64,000 nt of DNA from UBA1535 sp002323775 (GTDB lineage: Bacteria > Bacillota > Clostridia > Tissierellales > Sedimentibacteraceae): the NCBI GenBank assembly GCA_031993545.1, contig DAMAHZ010000004.1, positions 1-64,000 on the forward strand. The letters are read 5' to 3'. A model generated the notes under the pieces. It saw only the letters and a program-made list of their open reading frames with translations, had not been told where the DNA came from and did no database searches. The position numbers were made by a program, and so were the translations under genes. This document shows, in pieces, positions 1 through 8,503 of the stretch (the stretch's first letter is position 1; the number at the start of each line of letters is the position of its first letter).

Positions 1-215
1 ATAATTTCATGCAGGAAATGATTGGAAAGACAATTAGTGTTTTGATTGAAAAGAAAAACGGTAATTTGTATGAGGGTTATACAACAAATTATTTAAGAAC
101 TATAGTAGAATCAGACTTAAACATTGAAAATCAAATAGTTGAAGCTAATGTAATTAGATTTGAGGAAGACTGTTTAATATCGCTTATGAAGAAAGAGGGT
201 AACACAAATGCTTGA
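1..215 (+). CDS. mtaB: MtaB C-terminus (partial): t6A37 methylthiotransferase, TRAM domain
   Basis: Only the last ~70 codons are in the window; the reading frame (codons from base 3) is open to the left edge. The visible part (GKTISVLIEK, then YEGYTTNYLRTIVES) looks like the C-terminal TRAM RNA-binding domain of MtaB-type radical-SAM methylthiotransferases, which convert t6A to ms2t6A at position 37 of ANN-decoding tRNAs. The radical-SAM core lies outside, so the exact subfamily is inferred from this tail and from the neighbour. The stop codon overlaps the start of tcdA (208), indicating translational coupling with another t6A37-modifying enzyme. MiaB or RimO would be alternatives, but the TRAM tail fits MtaB better. 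Confidence 0.75.
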   Translation, partial: NFMQEMIGKTISVLIEKKNGNLYEGYTTNYLRTIVESDLNIENQIVEANVIRFEEDCLISLMKKEGNTNA

Positions 216-963
216 TCAATTTTCAAGAACACAATTATTGTTAGGCAACGATGGCATGGATAGGCTAAAGGGAGCGAGAGTAGCTGTTTTTGGTATAGGT
301 GGAGTAGGAGGATATGCTGTTGAAGCATTAGTGAGAAGCGGTATAGCTGCCTTTGATTTGATTGATGATGATAGGGTATGTCTAACAAACTTAAACAGAC
401 AAATTATAGCTACAAGGAAAACTGTAGGTCAATATAAAGTAGAAGTCATGAGAGACAGAATACTTGAGATAAATCCTAAAGCACAAGTACAAATCCATAA
501 ATGTTTCTATCTTCCAGAAACAGCAAACGAATTTGATTTTTCTTCATATTCTTATATAATAGATGCTGTAGATACTGTTACAGCTAAGATTGAGCTGATA
601 ATGAGAGCTGGAGAAGCAGGGGTTCCGATAATAAGCTGTATGGGTGCAGGAAACAAGCTTGATCCTACACAATTTGAAGTTGCAGATATTTATAAAACAG
701 AAATCTGTCCATTAGCAAGGGTAATGAGAAGGGAACTTAAAAAACGTGGTGTTAAAAAGCTTAAGGTAGTATACTCAAAAGAAAAGCCCATAAGACCACT
801 CGAAGATATGGCAATAAGCTGTAGAAACAATTGCATCTGCCCTCCTGGAGCAGAGAGAAAATGTACTGACAGAAGGGATATCCCCGGAAGCATAGCTTTT
901 GTACCGTCTGTGGCAGGTCTTATATTAGCCGGTGAGGTTGTGAAGGATATTGCAGGGGTGTAA
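208..963 (+). CDS. tcdA: tRNA threonylcarbamoyladenosine dehydratase TcdA (ThiF/E1-like)
   Basis: 251 aa, the usual length of TcdA/CsdL. An N-terminal Rossmann ATP-binding loop GIGGVGG lies at residues 29-35, followed by the E1-like signature DDDRVCLTNLNRQ and a Cys-rich segment NNCICPPG...C near residues 207-219 that is characteristic of TcdA. The enzyme uses ATP to cyclise t6A37 to ct6A37. It overlaps the 3' end of mtaB by 8 nt, and both enzymes act on t6A37, so the pair is a small tRNA-modification operon. ThiF and MoeB are excluded by the CICPPG motif and the lack of sulfur-carrier genes nearby. Confidence 0.9.
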   Translation: MLDQFSRTQLLLGNDGMDRLKGARVAVFGIGGVGGYAVEALVRSGIAAFDLIDDDRVCLTNLNRQIIATRKTVGQYKVEVMRDRILEINPKAQVQIHKCFYLPETANEFDFSSYSYIIDAVDTVTAKIELIMRAGEAGVPIISCMGAGNKLDPTQFEVADIYKTEICPLARVMRRELKKRGVKKLKVVYSKEKPIRPLEDMAISCRNNCICPPGAERKCTDRRDIPGSIAFVPSVAGLILAGEVVKDIAGV

Positions 964-990
964 ATAACAATTTATTTTCTAGCGTAGTCC

Positions 991-1182
991 AGAAATATAA
1001 CAAAAAAATACGCTCTCGGAATCGGAAACGTGAAACTCTAAAGCACATTTCAGCAAAAATCCTACGGTTTGAAAACTCGCTACGCTCAAACAGTTCAAAC
1101 CGCTTAACGGATTTTCTCTGAAATATGCTAAGAGTTTCATCGTTTCCTGCATATGTTCGCTTAATTTTTTTGTTATATTTCT
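991..1182. mobile_element. MITE-like 192-bp imperfect palindrome
   Basis: The element begins with AGAAATATAACAAAAAAAT and ends with its exact reverse complement (19-nt terminal inverted repeats). The arms stay complementary inward: GGAAACG(A)TGAAACTCT, ATTTCAG and AAAATCC on the left each have their complement in order on the right, and the centre holds CGGTTTGAA/TTCAAACCG around a CGCTACGCTC loop. Near-full-length complementarity, no coding capacity and a base composition richer in GC than the flanks are the hallmarks of a non-autonomous MITE or a long REP-type palindrome. A TCC trinucleotide flanks both ends, a possible short target duplication. It fills most of the 302-bp gap between tcdA and the HIT gene. 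Confidence 0.8.
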
Positions 1183-1266
1183 TCCTTGGCATGTAAATCG
1201 CTATTTAAAGATTAGAATTAATTTATTAATTAATATAAATTTTAAAATTAAAGGAGAATTTTTAAA

Positions 1267-1605
1267 TTGAATTGTATTTTTTGTAAAATAATAAACAAAG
1301 AAATACCTTCTAATGTGGTATTTGAAAATGACAAAATACTTGCTTTTCACGATATAGCACCACAAGCACCTGTACATGTTATTATAATTCCCAAAATTCA
1401 TGTTTCATCAGCAAATGAAGTGAATGAGAATAACTCTAATTATATTAGTGAAATATTCATAGCGATACCTGAAATTGCCAAAAAACTTGGAATTGATGAA
1501 TCAGGATATAGAATTATCAATAATTGCGGAAAAGATGGATGTCAGAGTGTGGGGCATATACATTTTCATTTGCTTGGTGGAAAAATGATGTCTGAAAGCT
1601 TCTAA
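1267..1605 (+). CDS. HIT-family nucleotide-binding protein (HinT-like)
   Basis: 112 aa with N-terminal CIFCKI and the histidine triad HIHFHLL near residues 97-103, i.e. a member of the HinT branch of purine nucleotide phosphoramidases/hydrolases. The protein starts at a TTG codon preceded by AAGGAG at a normal distance; there is no in-frame ATG before the conserved MNCIFC start. It lies upstream of rpsU and yqeY, as in many clostridia. A plain promoter separates it from rpsU, so it is probably its own unit. Confidence 0.9.
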   Translation: MNCIFCKIINKEIPSNVVFENDKILAFHDIAPQAPVHVIIIPKIHVSSANEVNENNSNYISEIFIAIPEIAKKLGIDESGYRIINNCGKDGCQSVGHIHFHLLGGKMMSESF

Positions 1606-1731
1606 TTTGTTAAAATGGGCTGATTTACAACGTCTACAAGGTTTAAATTAAATTTATAAACATTTTAAAATTTTGTATAATTTTGTAAAAAACTGTTTAA
1701 AAATCCAAAGAAAAAATTGATTAAATTTATG

Positions 1732-1760
1732 TTGCATTTGTTATTAGTATGGTATATAAT
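1732..1760 (+). promoter_or_regulatory. Sigma-A promoter of rpsU-yqeY
   Basis: TTGCAT (1732-1737), 17-nt spacer, perfect TATAAT (1755-1760). The predicted transcript start near 1767 leaves a ~64-nt leader before rpsU, which has a GAGGGGAGGG-type ribosome binding site. Confidence 0.75.
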
Positions 1761-1830
1761 ATGATAGTGCTATTTTAAACTCGCTGTTGTTTAGGACATA
1801 CAGTGGAAGAAACGAGGGGAGGGTAGCAAA

Positions 1831-2013
1831 ATGACAGAGGTTAAGGTAAGAGAGAACGAGTCGCTTGACAACGCTCTTAGAAGATTTAAGAGACAATGTG
1901 CACTTACAGGAGTAATGTCTGAAGTAAGAAAAAGAGAACATTACGAAAAGCCAAGCGTAAAGCGTAAGAAAAAAGCTGAAGCGGCAAGAAGAAAGAAGAA
2001 AAAAATAAAATAA
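1831..2013 (+). CDS. rpsU: 30S ribosomal protein S21
   Basis: 60 aa, highly basic, with the S21 core VRENESLDNALRRFKRQC at the N-terminus and a Lys/Arg-rich tail (KRKKKAEAARRKKKK). The protein binds the 16S platform near the anti-SD. It is followed 19 nt later by yqeY, a classic clostridial/bacillar pair. Confidence 0.97.
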   Translation: MTEVKVRENESLDNALRRFKRQCALTGVMSEVRKREHYEKPSVKRKKKAEAARRKKKKIK

Positions 2014-2032
2014 GAGAATTTGAGGTGAAAAT

Positions 2033-2476
2033 ATGCCTTTGAAAGATATCTTGGCTGAAGATTTGAAAGAATCGATGAAGTTTAAGAATAAAGTCAAAAA
2101 AGATGTTGTAACTATGGTTAGAGCTGCTATTAAGCAACGTGAAGTTGATGAAAGAATTGAGCTTGATGATACTGATATTATAAACATTATTGCTAAACAG
2201 ATTAAACAGAAGAAAGACAGTATAGAGGATTTTCAAAAAGGCAAAAGACAAGATCTTGTTGATCTCGCAAATGATGAGATTAAAATTCTTTTAAGTTATT
2301 TACCGCCTCAACTATCTGAGGATGAGCTAGAGGAAATTGTAAAAGACGCTATAAATGAAACACAAGCTCAGACTAAAAAAGACCTTGGCAAGCTTATGGC
2401 AGTTCTTATGCCAAAAGTAAAAGGTAAGGCTGATGGCAAGCAAGTAAATCAAATCGTAGCAAAATACTTACAGTAA
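2033..2476 (+). CDS. yqeY: GatB/YqeY domain protein
   Basis: 147 aa, entirely a GatB/YqeY-type alpha-helical domain (MPLKDILAEDLKESMKFK start; LLSYLPPQLSEDEL in the middle; LGKLMAVLMPKVKGKADGK near the end). The domain resembles the tRNA-binding tail of the GatB amidotransferase subunit; the role of stand-alone YqeY is not firmly established. Co-transcribed with rpsU and closed by a strong terminator at 2477-2506. Confidence 0.92.
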   Translation: MPLKDILAEDLKESMKFKNKVKKDVVTMVRAAIKQREVDERIELDDTDIINIIAKQIKQKKDSIEDFQKGKRQDLVDLANDEIKILLSYLPPQLSEDELEEIVKDAINETQAQTKKDLGKLMAVLMPKVKGKADGKQVNQIVAKYLQ

Positions 2477-2506
2477 CTAAAAACCCTGGATTCAGGGTTT
2501 TTTTAG
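2477..2506 (+). terminator. Rho-independent terminator after yqeY
   Basis: CTAAAAACCCTG and CAGGGTTTTTTTAG form a stem around a GATT loop with a run of seven T. Confidence 0.92.
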
Positions 2507-2565
2507 TTTCATAGAAACTTATTTGACATTAATTTATATTAAAAAATGCAGGTTTGATGTTTTTT

Positions 2566-2610
2566 AAAATCATCTATTTTTATTTGATTAAATAAATATA
2601 GATGATTTTT
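2566..2610. terminator. AT-rich long stem-loop between yqeY and yqfC
   Basis: The segment 2566-2585 is complementary, with one bulge, to 2590-2610 (AAATCATCTA / TAGATGATTT at the base) and ends in a T run. It could act as a second, bidirectional terminator isolating the sporulation gene yqfC. Confidence 0.55.
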
Positions 2611-2690
2611 TATTATCAAAAACATTTAAGGTACAATATCGTTCTAATAGTCTTATATTTTTCATATTTTTATATAAAGGATGTGGTAAT

Positions 2691-2963
2691 ATGGATATAA
2701 ACAGAATACGTAGCAAATTAGCAGATGAGCTTGAAATGCCTGATAATGTTATGACTAATAATTTTGATATAAGAATTCAAGGAAATAGACGTGTAATAAT
2801 TGAAAATCATGTAGGTGTGCTTATATACGAGCATGATATAATTCACATAAAAACAAAAATACATAATGTAATAATTAAGGGAGATAAATTAAAAATAGGA
2901 GAAATAACAGATTTTTATATAATTGTAAACGGCGTAATCAATGAAGTACAAATAAAAGAATAG
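2691..2963 (+). CDS. yqfC: Sporulation protein YqfC
   Basis: 90 aa, matching the YqfC family in length and context: one beta-rich domain (YabP/YqfC type) with MPDNVM and GNRRVIIENHVGVLIYEHDIIHI. In B. subtilis yqfC-yqfD is a mother-cell sigma-E operon; here yqfC is 9 nt upstream of yqfD. The biochemical role is unknown in the family. Confidence 0.85.
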   Translation: MDINRIRSKLADELEMPDNVMTNNFDIRIQGNRRVIIENHVGVLIYEHDIIHIKTKIHNVIIKGDKLKIGEITDFYIIVNGVINEVQIKE

Positions 2964-2972
2964 GGGGACAAT

Positions 2973-4157
2973 ATGCTCAGTCAAAGGATAGACAATTTTA
3001 TAAAAAGCTATGTAATTGTAAATTTAAAGACAAAAAATTATGAAAAAACTCTTAATTTACTCAGAAGAAAAAATGTTGTTATGTGGGATATTAATAAGGT
3101 TCAAGATGGAATAAGCTTTAAAATATATAAAAAAGACTTAGAAAAAAACAAACAATTTTTTAATGATGCAAATATAAATCCTGTGAAAAAAGTTGGACTA
3201 ATGTTTAAATTAAATAAATTGTATATGAGGCTTGGATTTATCGCAGGTGCGGCATTAATTATTATATATATATTTATATTTTGCTCCTATACTTGGAATA
3301 TAAGACTAATAGGAAATGAACAAATTTTAGAAACTGATATAGTTAAGTTCTTGAGTGACAATCATATTAAGACCCCAATTAAAATTGATAAGATAAACAA
3401 TAAACAAATTGAAGATTTGATTTATTCAAATTTTAAAAGTATTAAATTTGTAGAGGCTCATATTGATGGAATTAATTTAGTTTTACATATAAGAGAGAAA
3501 AAAGAATCTGATTATATAATAAGCGACACAAGTCCGAGCAGTATAATATCAAATAAACAGGCTGTAATATACAAAACAGTTGTAAAGCAAGGACAATTAT
3601 TAGTCAGAGAAGGCGATGTTGTAGGCAAAGGACAGCTTTTAGTTCAAGGTACAAAAAGAGATAAGGATAATACGGAAAAATTAGTGAACTCTGATGCAAC
3701 CATTCTTGGGCACACATATTATAACCTAAGTTTTACAGAACCTAAAATTCATAATATAAAAAAAGAAACAGGAAAGACTAATAAAGTGTTTAAGTTAGTA
3801 TTCAAAGATAAAAGTATAAAAATATTTGGAAATGAAAAAAAATATAAAAATTTTGATAGTGTAAGTAAAATCATTCATATTCCGATAATTACAGATTTTT
3901 TTAAAATTTCATTTGAAAGTATAAAAAATTATGAAGTAGATATAATTGAGCAAGAAATCAGCAAGGAATATGCTGAAAATAAATTATTTATAAATTTATA
4001 TGAAAAGTTAGTGAAAGTTTGTAACAAAAATGTTAAAATAGATAAAAAGGATATTGTCTTAGAGGAAACAGAGAATGAATTCATACTAAGAGCAAAGATT
4101 GAAGCGACAGAGGATATAGGAGAAAAGATAAAAATATACTCTTTTAAGGAGGATTAG
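2973..4157 (+). CDS. yqfD: Sporulation protein YqfD
   Basis: 394 aa, the normal length for YqfD/SpoIV-associated proteins. A short cytoplasmic N-terminal domain precedes one strong transmembrane helix at about residues 89-107 (FIAGAALIIIYIFIFC), followed by a POTRA-like segment (WNIRLIGNEQILETDIVKFL) and a long extracytoplasmic part with VREGDVVGKGQLLV. It is likely a mother-cell outer-forespore-membrane protein. Placed between yqfC and phoH, the conserved order. Confidence 0.88.
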   Translation: MLSQRIDNFIKSYVIVNLKTKNYEKTLNLLRRKNVVMWDINKVQDGISFKIYKKDLEKNKQFFNDANINPVKKVGLMFKLNKLYMRLGFIAGAALIIIYIFIFCSYTWNIRLIGNEQILETDIVKFLSDNHIKTPIKIDKINNKQIEDLIYSNFKSIKFVEAHIDGINLVLHIREKKESDYIISDTSPSSIISNKQAVIYKTVVKQGQLLVREGDVVGKGQLLVQGTKRDKDNTEKLVNSDATILGHTYYNLSFTEPKIHNIKKETGKTNKVFKLVFKDKSIKIFGNEKKYKNFDSVSKIIHIPIITDFFKISFESIKNYEVDIIEQEISKEYAENKLFINLYEKLVKVCNKNVKIDKKDIVLEETENEFILRAKIEATEDIGEKIKIYSFKED

Positions 4158-5177
4158 GTGGAATACGAACAAACATTGTTGATTGAGCAGCAAGAAATTT
4201 TAAGTAAATTACTGGGAGTGCATGACAGGAACTTAAAGCTTATTAAAACTAACTTTGATGTTAATATTTTATTAAGAGATAATGAAATAAAAATCATGGG
4301 AGAGCAAACGACTGTCGACGCAGTAAGTAATATTATTAATAATATTATAAATGAAATAAAAATTGAAAATGATATAAGCGAGCAAAAGGTATCTTATTAT
4401 ATTGATATGGAAAAAAATAACACTAATTTGGACTATAGCTCGCTTTTAAAGGATGTAATAGTTACAACCGCTTCAGGAAGAAACATAAAAGCGAAAACTG
4501 TAGGACAAAGAAGATATATAGATTTAATAAATGAAAAGGATATAACCTTTGGAGTAGGTCCTGCTGGTACTGGTAAAACCTACCTTGCAGTAGCTCAGGC
4601 AGTAAATGCTTTGAGAAGGAAAGAAGTTGAACGCATTATCTTAACAAGACCAGCTGTTGAAGCAGGAGAAAAGCTGGGATTTTTACCCGGAGATTTGCAG
4701 GATAAGGTTGATCCATATCTTAGACCACTGTATGATGCCTTATTTGATATATTCGGAGTTGATAACTTCTTGAAGAATGTTGAAAAACAAATTATTGAAA
4801 TAGCTCCATTAGCTTATATGAGAGGAAGAACTTTGGATTCTTCATTCATCATACTTGATGAGGCTCAAAATACAACCAATGAACAGATGAAGATGTTTTT
4901 AACAAGGCTTGGACACGGCTCAAAGGCTGTTATCACTGGAGATATCACCCAGATTGATTTGCCAGATGGAAAAAAATCCGGACTGCGTTCCGTTATAAAC
5001 ATACTTAAAGATGTGGAAGGAATAGGCTTTATGTTTTTTGAAAAACGTGATATAGTAAGACATAAATTAGTTCAAGATATCATTAAAGCATATGAAGATT
5101 ACGAAGAAACAAAGAATTTGAGTGGGACACATGAAGGATTTAGAAAATCTAAAAAAATAGAAGAAGCAGAAATATAA
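4158..5177 (+). CDS. phoH: PhoH-family ATPase
   Basis: 339 aa. It starts with GTG immediately after the yqfD stop codon; AAGGAGGATT lies just upstream inside yqfD. Walker A GPAGTGKTYLA near residue 135, Walker B FIILDEAQNTT near residue 232. The family (YbeZ/PhoH-like) is an RNA-associated NTPase that is nearly always next to ybeY, as here, and is tied to ribosome quality control and rRNA maturation. The exact activity is not proven. Confidence 0.92.
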   Translation: MEYEQTLLIEQQEILSKLLGVHDRNLKLIKTNFDVNILLRDNEIKIMGEQTTVDAVSNIINNIINEIKIENDISEQKVSYYIDMEKNNTNLDYSSLLKDVIVTTASGRNIKAKTVGQRRYIDLINEKDITFGVGPAGTGKTYLAVAQAVNALRRKEVERIILTRPAVEAGEKLGFLPGDLQDKVDPYLRPLYDALFDIFGVDNFLKNVEKQIIEIAPLAYMRGRTLDSSFIILDEAQNTTNEQMKMFLTRLGHGSKAVITGDITQIDLPDGKKSGLRSVINILKDVEGIGFMFFEKRDIVRHKLVQDIIKAYEDYEETKNLSGTHEGFRKSKKIEEAEI

Positions 5178-5206
5178 TTTTAAAATTCAATTAAATGGAG
5201 AAATTT

Positions 5207-5674
5207 ATGGAAGTAGACATACTATACGATGATAGACAGGATAAAATACAGATAAGTGATGAAAACATTGAAGATATTAAAAAAACTGTTATAGCTTGCT
5301 TAGAAACAGAGGAATTAGATGGAAATTTTGAAGTAAGTGTATCCTTTGTAACTAACGAAGAAATTAGGGAATTAAATAGACAATATAGAAACGTTGACAG
5401 TGAAACTGATGTTTTATCATTTCCCTTAGATGATGAAGATGGTGAGATTTCAATGGACGGAGAAGTCATGTTGCTTGGGGATATTGTCTTGTCAACAGAA
5501 AAAATTATCGAACAAGCTAAGGATTACGGACACAGCTTGGAAAGAGAGATGTTATATTTAGTAGCGCATAGCACGCTTCATCTATTAGGCTATGACCATA
5601 TGGATGATGATGAAAAATCAGAAATGAGACAAAGAGAAAAGGAAATAATGAAGAAACTTTCAATTTTTAAATAG
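5207..5674 (+). CDS. ybeY: Endoribonuclease YbeY (rRNA maturation factor)
   Basis: The zinc-binding motif HSTLHLLGYDH near the C-terminus (HxxxHxxGxxH) identifies YbeY, a metal-dependent endoribonuclease in 16S rRNA 3' maturation and ribosome quality control. I prefer the ATG at 5207 to the ATG at 5195 because ATGGAG (5195-5200) is then the SD at 6 nt, giving 155 aa beginning MEVDILYDD. It follows phoH, its usual partner. Confidence 0.93.
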   Translation: MEVDILYDDRQDKIQISDENIEDIKKTVIACLETEELDGNFEVSVSFVTNEEIRELNRQYRNVDSETDVLSFPLDDEDGEISMDGEVMLLGDIVLSTEKIIEQAKDYGHSLEREMLYLVAHSTLHLLGYDHMDDDEKSEMRQREKEIMKKLSIFK

Positions 5675-5785
5675 TTTTATTATAATTTAATTTCTTATTT
5701 ACAATAACACGATTCATTTGTCTTTAATAAAGCTAGGAAATTATATATTCTAAGTTATAAAAACAATTATACATGGGGGATTAAT

Positions 5786-6871
5786 ATGAACAAAAGGATT
5801 ATCAGATTAATCATAATATCTGTTACGTTTATAGTGTCATTTATGACACTCACATCTTGCAGCAAGAAAAACGAAAAGGTTGAAGATATAATCAAGATTG
5901 ATGACAAGGTAACAGTAGTTGATGACAAAGAACCAGACAAAGAAGAAGATTCTGAAATTGTAGAAAATGATGATTTGAATAAAGCTAAATCAAAGCTTGA
6001 TGGTTTAAAATATAATGAAGAATTGCTAAACAACAGACCTATAGTTGTTGTCATAGATAATCACCCAAAAGCAAGGTGGCAAGCAGGTATCAGCGAGGCT
6101 GAAATAGTCTATGAGGTAGAGGCAGAAGCACCATTTACTAGATACTTGGCCGTTTTTCAAACAAAAGAGCCTGAACGCATCGGGCCTGTGAGAAGCGCCC
6201 GTCCTTATATGATTTATTTAGCATTAAACCATAATAGCATATTTGCTCATGTTGGAGGAAGTGACGACGCCTTTATCAAATTAAAAGCTCTGTCAATCGC
6301 AGACATTGATGGCCTATATACTTCAAATATGTGGAGATATAACCAAACTAAAAAATATGCTCCTCATAATCTTTATACAGACATAAAAAATCTTAGAGAA
6401 TTTGCTGATGCTAAAGGATATAAGAAGGATGTAGAGTATAATGGATTTAACTTTAATGATGAGGATTCAGAATTAAAATCAGAAAATCTTGCTGAGAATA
6501 TAAAAATTACATATAATAAAAGCAATACTACTGAATATAAATACGATAAGGAAACAAAGCTTTATACAAGGTATAAGGATGGAGAAAAGCACTTAGATGA
6601 AAATAATAATGTTGTAATTACTGCTAAAAATATCATTATTTATACAGTTGATAAAAAGACCTTAGACAATGAAGGCAGGCTACAGCTAGGAGTAATAGGA
6701 AAAGGGACTGGAAAGTATATAACAAATGGAAAGTCGATTGACATAACGTGGAGTAAAGAATCTGAAAAATCTTCAACTGTTTTTAAAGTTGGAGATGAGG
6801 AATTAAAATTAAATCCAGGAAATACATGGATTCAAATAATAAACAAAAATACAGATGTGACTGGAGAATAG
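5786..6871 (+). CDS. DUF3048 (YerB-like) lipoprotein
   Basis: 361 aa with a lipoprotein signal peptide: a basic start, hydrophobic core, then lipobox LTSC (Cys near residue 27). An acidic linker follows, then the DUF3048 domain with NRPIVVVIDNHPKARWQAG, GPVRSARPYM and AHVGGSDDAF. The protein should be anchored on the outer face of the membrane; function in the family is unknown. The 111-nt gap before it and 88 nt after suggest a separate transcription unit. Confidence 0.85.
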   Translation: MNKRIIRLIIISVTFIVSFMTLTSCSKKNEKVEDIIKIDDKVTVVDDKEPDKEEDSEIVENDDLNKAKSKLDGLKYNEELLNNRPIVVVIDNHPKARWQAGISEAEIVYEVEAEAPFTRYLAVFQTKEPERIGPVRSARPYMIYLALNHNSIFAHVGGSDDAFIKLKALSIADIDGLYTSNMWRYNQTKKYAPHNLYTDIKNLREFADAKGYKKDVEYNGFNFNDEDSELKSENLAENIKITYNKSNTTEYKYDKETKLYTRYKDGEKHLDENNNVVITAKNIIIYTVDKKTLDNEGRLQLGVIGKGTGKYITNGKSIDITWSKESEKSSTVFKVGDEELKLNPGNTWIQIINKNTDVTGE

Positions 6872-6959
6872 TAATCTGCCAGTGAGATAATAATTTATCT
6901 TAGTGTGTATATAGAATAAATTCTCTGGTAAATTAAAATTTTAGAAAGGAAAAACGATT

Positions 6960-7349
6960 ATGAACAATAAAGAATTAATTAAATATGCTTTAGAAGCAAG
7001 AGAGAAGTCATACAGTCCATATTCGCAATTTAAAGTAGGAGCAGCGATTTTAACAAAATCTGGAGAAGTTATCACAGGCTGTAACATTGAATCTGCATCA
7101 TATACACCAACAATCTGTGCAGAGCGAACTGCACTTGCAAAATGCGTATCTGAAGGTCATACTGACATAGAAAAGATTGCAGTTGTTGGAAGCTTAGAAA
7201 AAATATCATATCCTTGTGGAGTATGCAGACAATTTCTAAGAGAATTTGGAAAAGATATGTTGATAATATGCGCAACAAGCGAAGATAATTATACAGAATA
7301 CAAACTTAGCGAATTATTGCCAAATAGCTTTGGGCCTGAGGATTTATAA
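6960..7349 (+). CDS. cdd: Cytidine deaminase
   Basis: 129 aa, homotetrameric-type cytidine deaminase. Zinc and catalytic motifs CAERTALAK (Cys and Glu) and PCGVCRQ (two Cys) are intact; ITGCNIESASY binds the nucleoside. It deaminates (deoxy)cytidine to (deoxy)uridine, feeding pdp, deoB and deoC elsewhere in this window. SD is TAGAAAGG with a 10-nt spacer. Position just before era is conserved in Firmicutes. Confidence 0.96.
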   Translation: MNNKELIKYALEAREKSYSPYSQFKVGAAILTKSGEVITGCNIESASYTPTICAERTALAKCVSEGHTDIEKIAVVGSLEKISYPCGVCRQFLREFGKDMLIICATSEDNYTEYKLSELLPNSFGPEDL

Positions 7350-7470
7350 ACAGGTAAATAATACAGATAATAAAAATTTTAATAAAATTACAAAAAATCC
7401 AAATAAATTTATATGTTAAACTTATAATTATATATAAATTAGTATGGTTATGAAAAAATAAAAAAATAAA

Positions 7471-7537
7471 AGGAAAGGTTAAAGAGCGAAGCTTACTTCA
7501 CTCATGTGAAGTGTATTTCACTCAATAAAAAATAATG
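7471..7537 (+). promoter_or_regulatory. Split ribosome-binding region of era (SD-hairpin-ATG)
   Basis: The only SD is AGGAAAGG (7471-7478), 56 nt before the ATG at 7535. Between them is a hairpin: GAGCGAA (7484-7490) with TTCACTC (7517-7523), one mismatch, enclosing a perfect stem ACTTCAC-TCAT-GTGAAGT (7495-7512). Eleven nt separate the hairpin from the ATG. Folding would bring the SD towards the start codon. Confidence 0.6.
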
Positions 7538-8431
7538 TTTAAATCAGGATTTGTTACAATAGTAGGCAGACCAAATGTTGGAAAGTCTACACTTATGAAT
7601 AATATGATAGGAGAGAAAATATCCATCATATCAGATAAACCACAGACAACAAGAAATAAAATTCAGACTGTTTACACTGATGAACAGGCTCAGATAGTGT
7701 TTTTAGATACACCGGGTATTCATAAACCTAAGAACAACCTTGGTCAATTTATGAATAACGAAGTAAATGATGCCTTAGATGCAGTAGATGTAATTATAAT
7801 GATAACAGATGAATGCAGCAAAATTGGACCAGGGGATGAATTTATCCTTGAAAAAATAAAGGGAGCAAAGGCTAAAAAAATACTTGCTATCAATAAAATT
7901 GACAAGCATCCAAAAGAAAATATGTTAGAGATGAGCAGACAGTTTGAAGAATATAATATATTTGATGAAATACTTCTTATTTCTGCTATGACTGATGTTG
8001 GAGTTAAAGGCTTAGTAGAAAAAATTAAAGAATATTTAAGTGAAGGTCCTATGTATTATCCAGAAGATTATCTTACAGACAGACCTGAGAAGTTTATAGT
8101 TGCAGAGATTATAAGAGAAAAAGCGTTGATGTATCTGCAAGATGAAGTTCCTCATGGTATAGCTGTTGAAGTTGAGAAGATGAAAGAAAGAAAAGATAAA
8201 AACTTAACTGATATAAGAGCTGTCATACTATGCGAGAAGAAATCTCATAAGAGCATAATTATAGGTGAAAACGGAAGAAAAATCAAAGGGATAGGTATGA
8301 GTGCCAGAAAAGATATAGAAAATCTTTTAGCAACTCAAGTTTTCTTGGAGTTGTGGGTAAAAGTATCACCGGACTGGCGAGATAACAGCAATATGCTTAA
8401 AGAGCTTGGATACGACAGAAAGAAGATGTAA
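7535..8431 (+). CDS. era: GTPase Era
   Basis: 298 aa. G1 GRPNVGKST at residues 9-17, G3 DTPGIHKP, G4 NKID, and a C-terminal KH domain with GENGRKIKGIG. Era binds the 3' end of 16S rRNA (the GAUCACCUCC region) and assists 30S assembly. The start is fixed by the MFKSGFVTIVGRPNVGK alignment, although no SD lies at normal distance. recO follows. Confidence 0.97.
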   Translation: MFKSGFVTIVGRPNVGKSTLMNNMIGEKISIISDKPQTTRNKIQTVYTDEQAQIVFLDTPGIHKPKNNLGQFMNNEVNDALDAVDVIIMITDECSKIGPGDEFILEKIKGAKAKKILAINKIDKHPKENMLEMSRQFEEYNIFDEILLISAMTDVGVKGLVEKIKEYLSEGPMYYPEDYLTDRPEKFIVAEIIREKALMYLQDEVPHGIAVEVEKMKERKDKNLTDIRAVILCEKKSHKSIIIGENGRKIKGIGMSARKDIENLLATQVFLELWVKVSPDWRDNSNMLKELGYDRKKM

Positions 8432-8450
8432 TAATATAGAATAGCAGTGT

Positions 8451-8502
8451 TTGCTCCATGCACAAAGTTAATGGAGCTTTATGTCTATGTGCATGGAGGC
8501 AA
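8451..8502 (+). promoter_or_regulatory. SD-sequestering hairpin of recO
   Basis: TTGCTCCATGCACA (8451-8464) pairs with TGTGCATGGAGGCAA (8488-8502), a 14-bp stem with one bulge. The recO SD GGAGG (8495-8499) is inside the 3' arm and would be masked when folded. Confidence 0.65.
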
Positions 8503-8503
8503 A

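Noticed and set aside
920..1192. Minus-strand ORF across the MITE
   Set aside because: It lies almost wholly within the palindrome, has no SD and no recognisable protein features.
5195..5674. ybeY starting at ATG 5195
   Set aside because: That ATG is part of the probable SD ATGGAG for the ATG at 5207.
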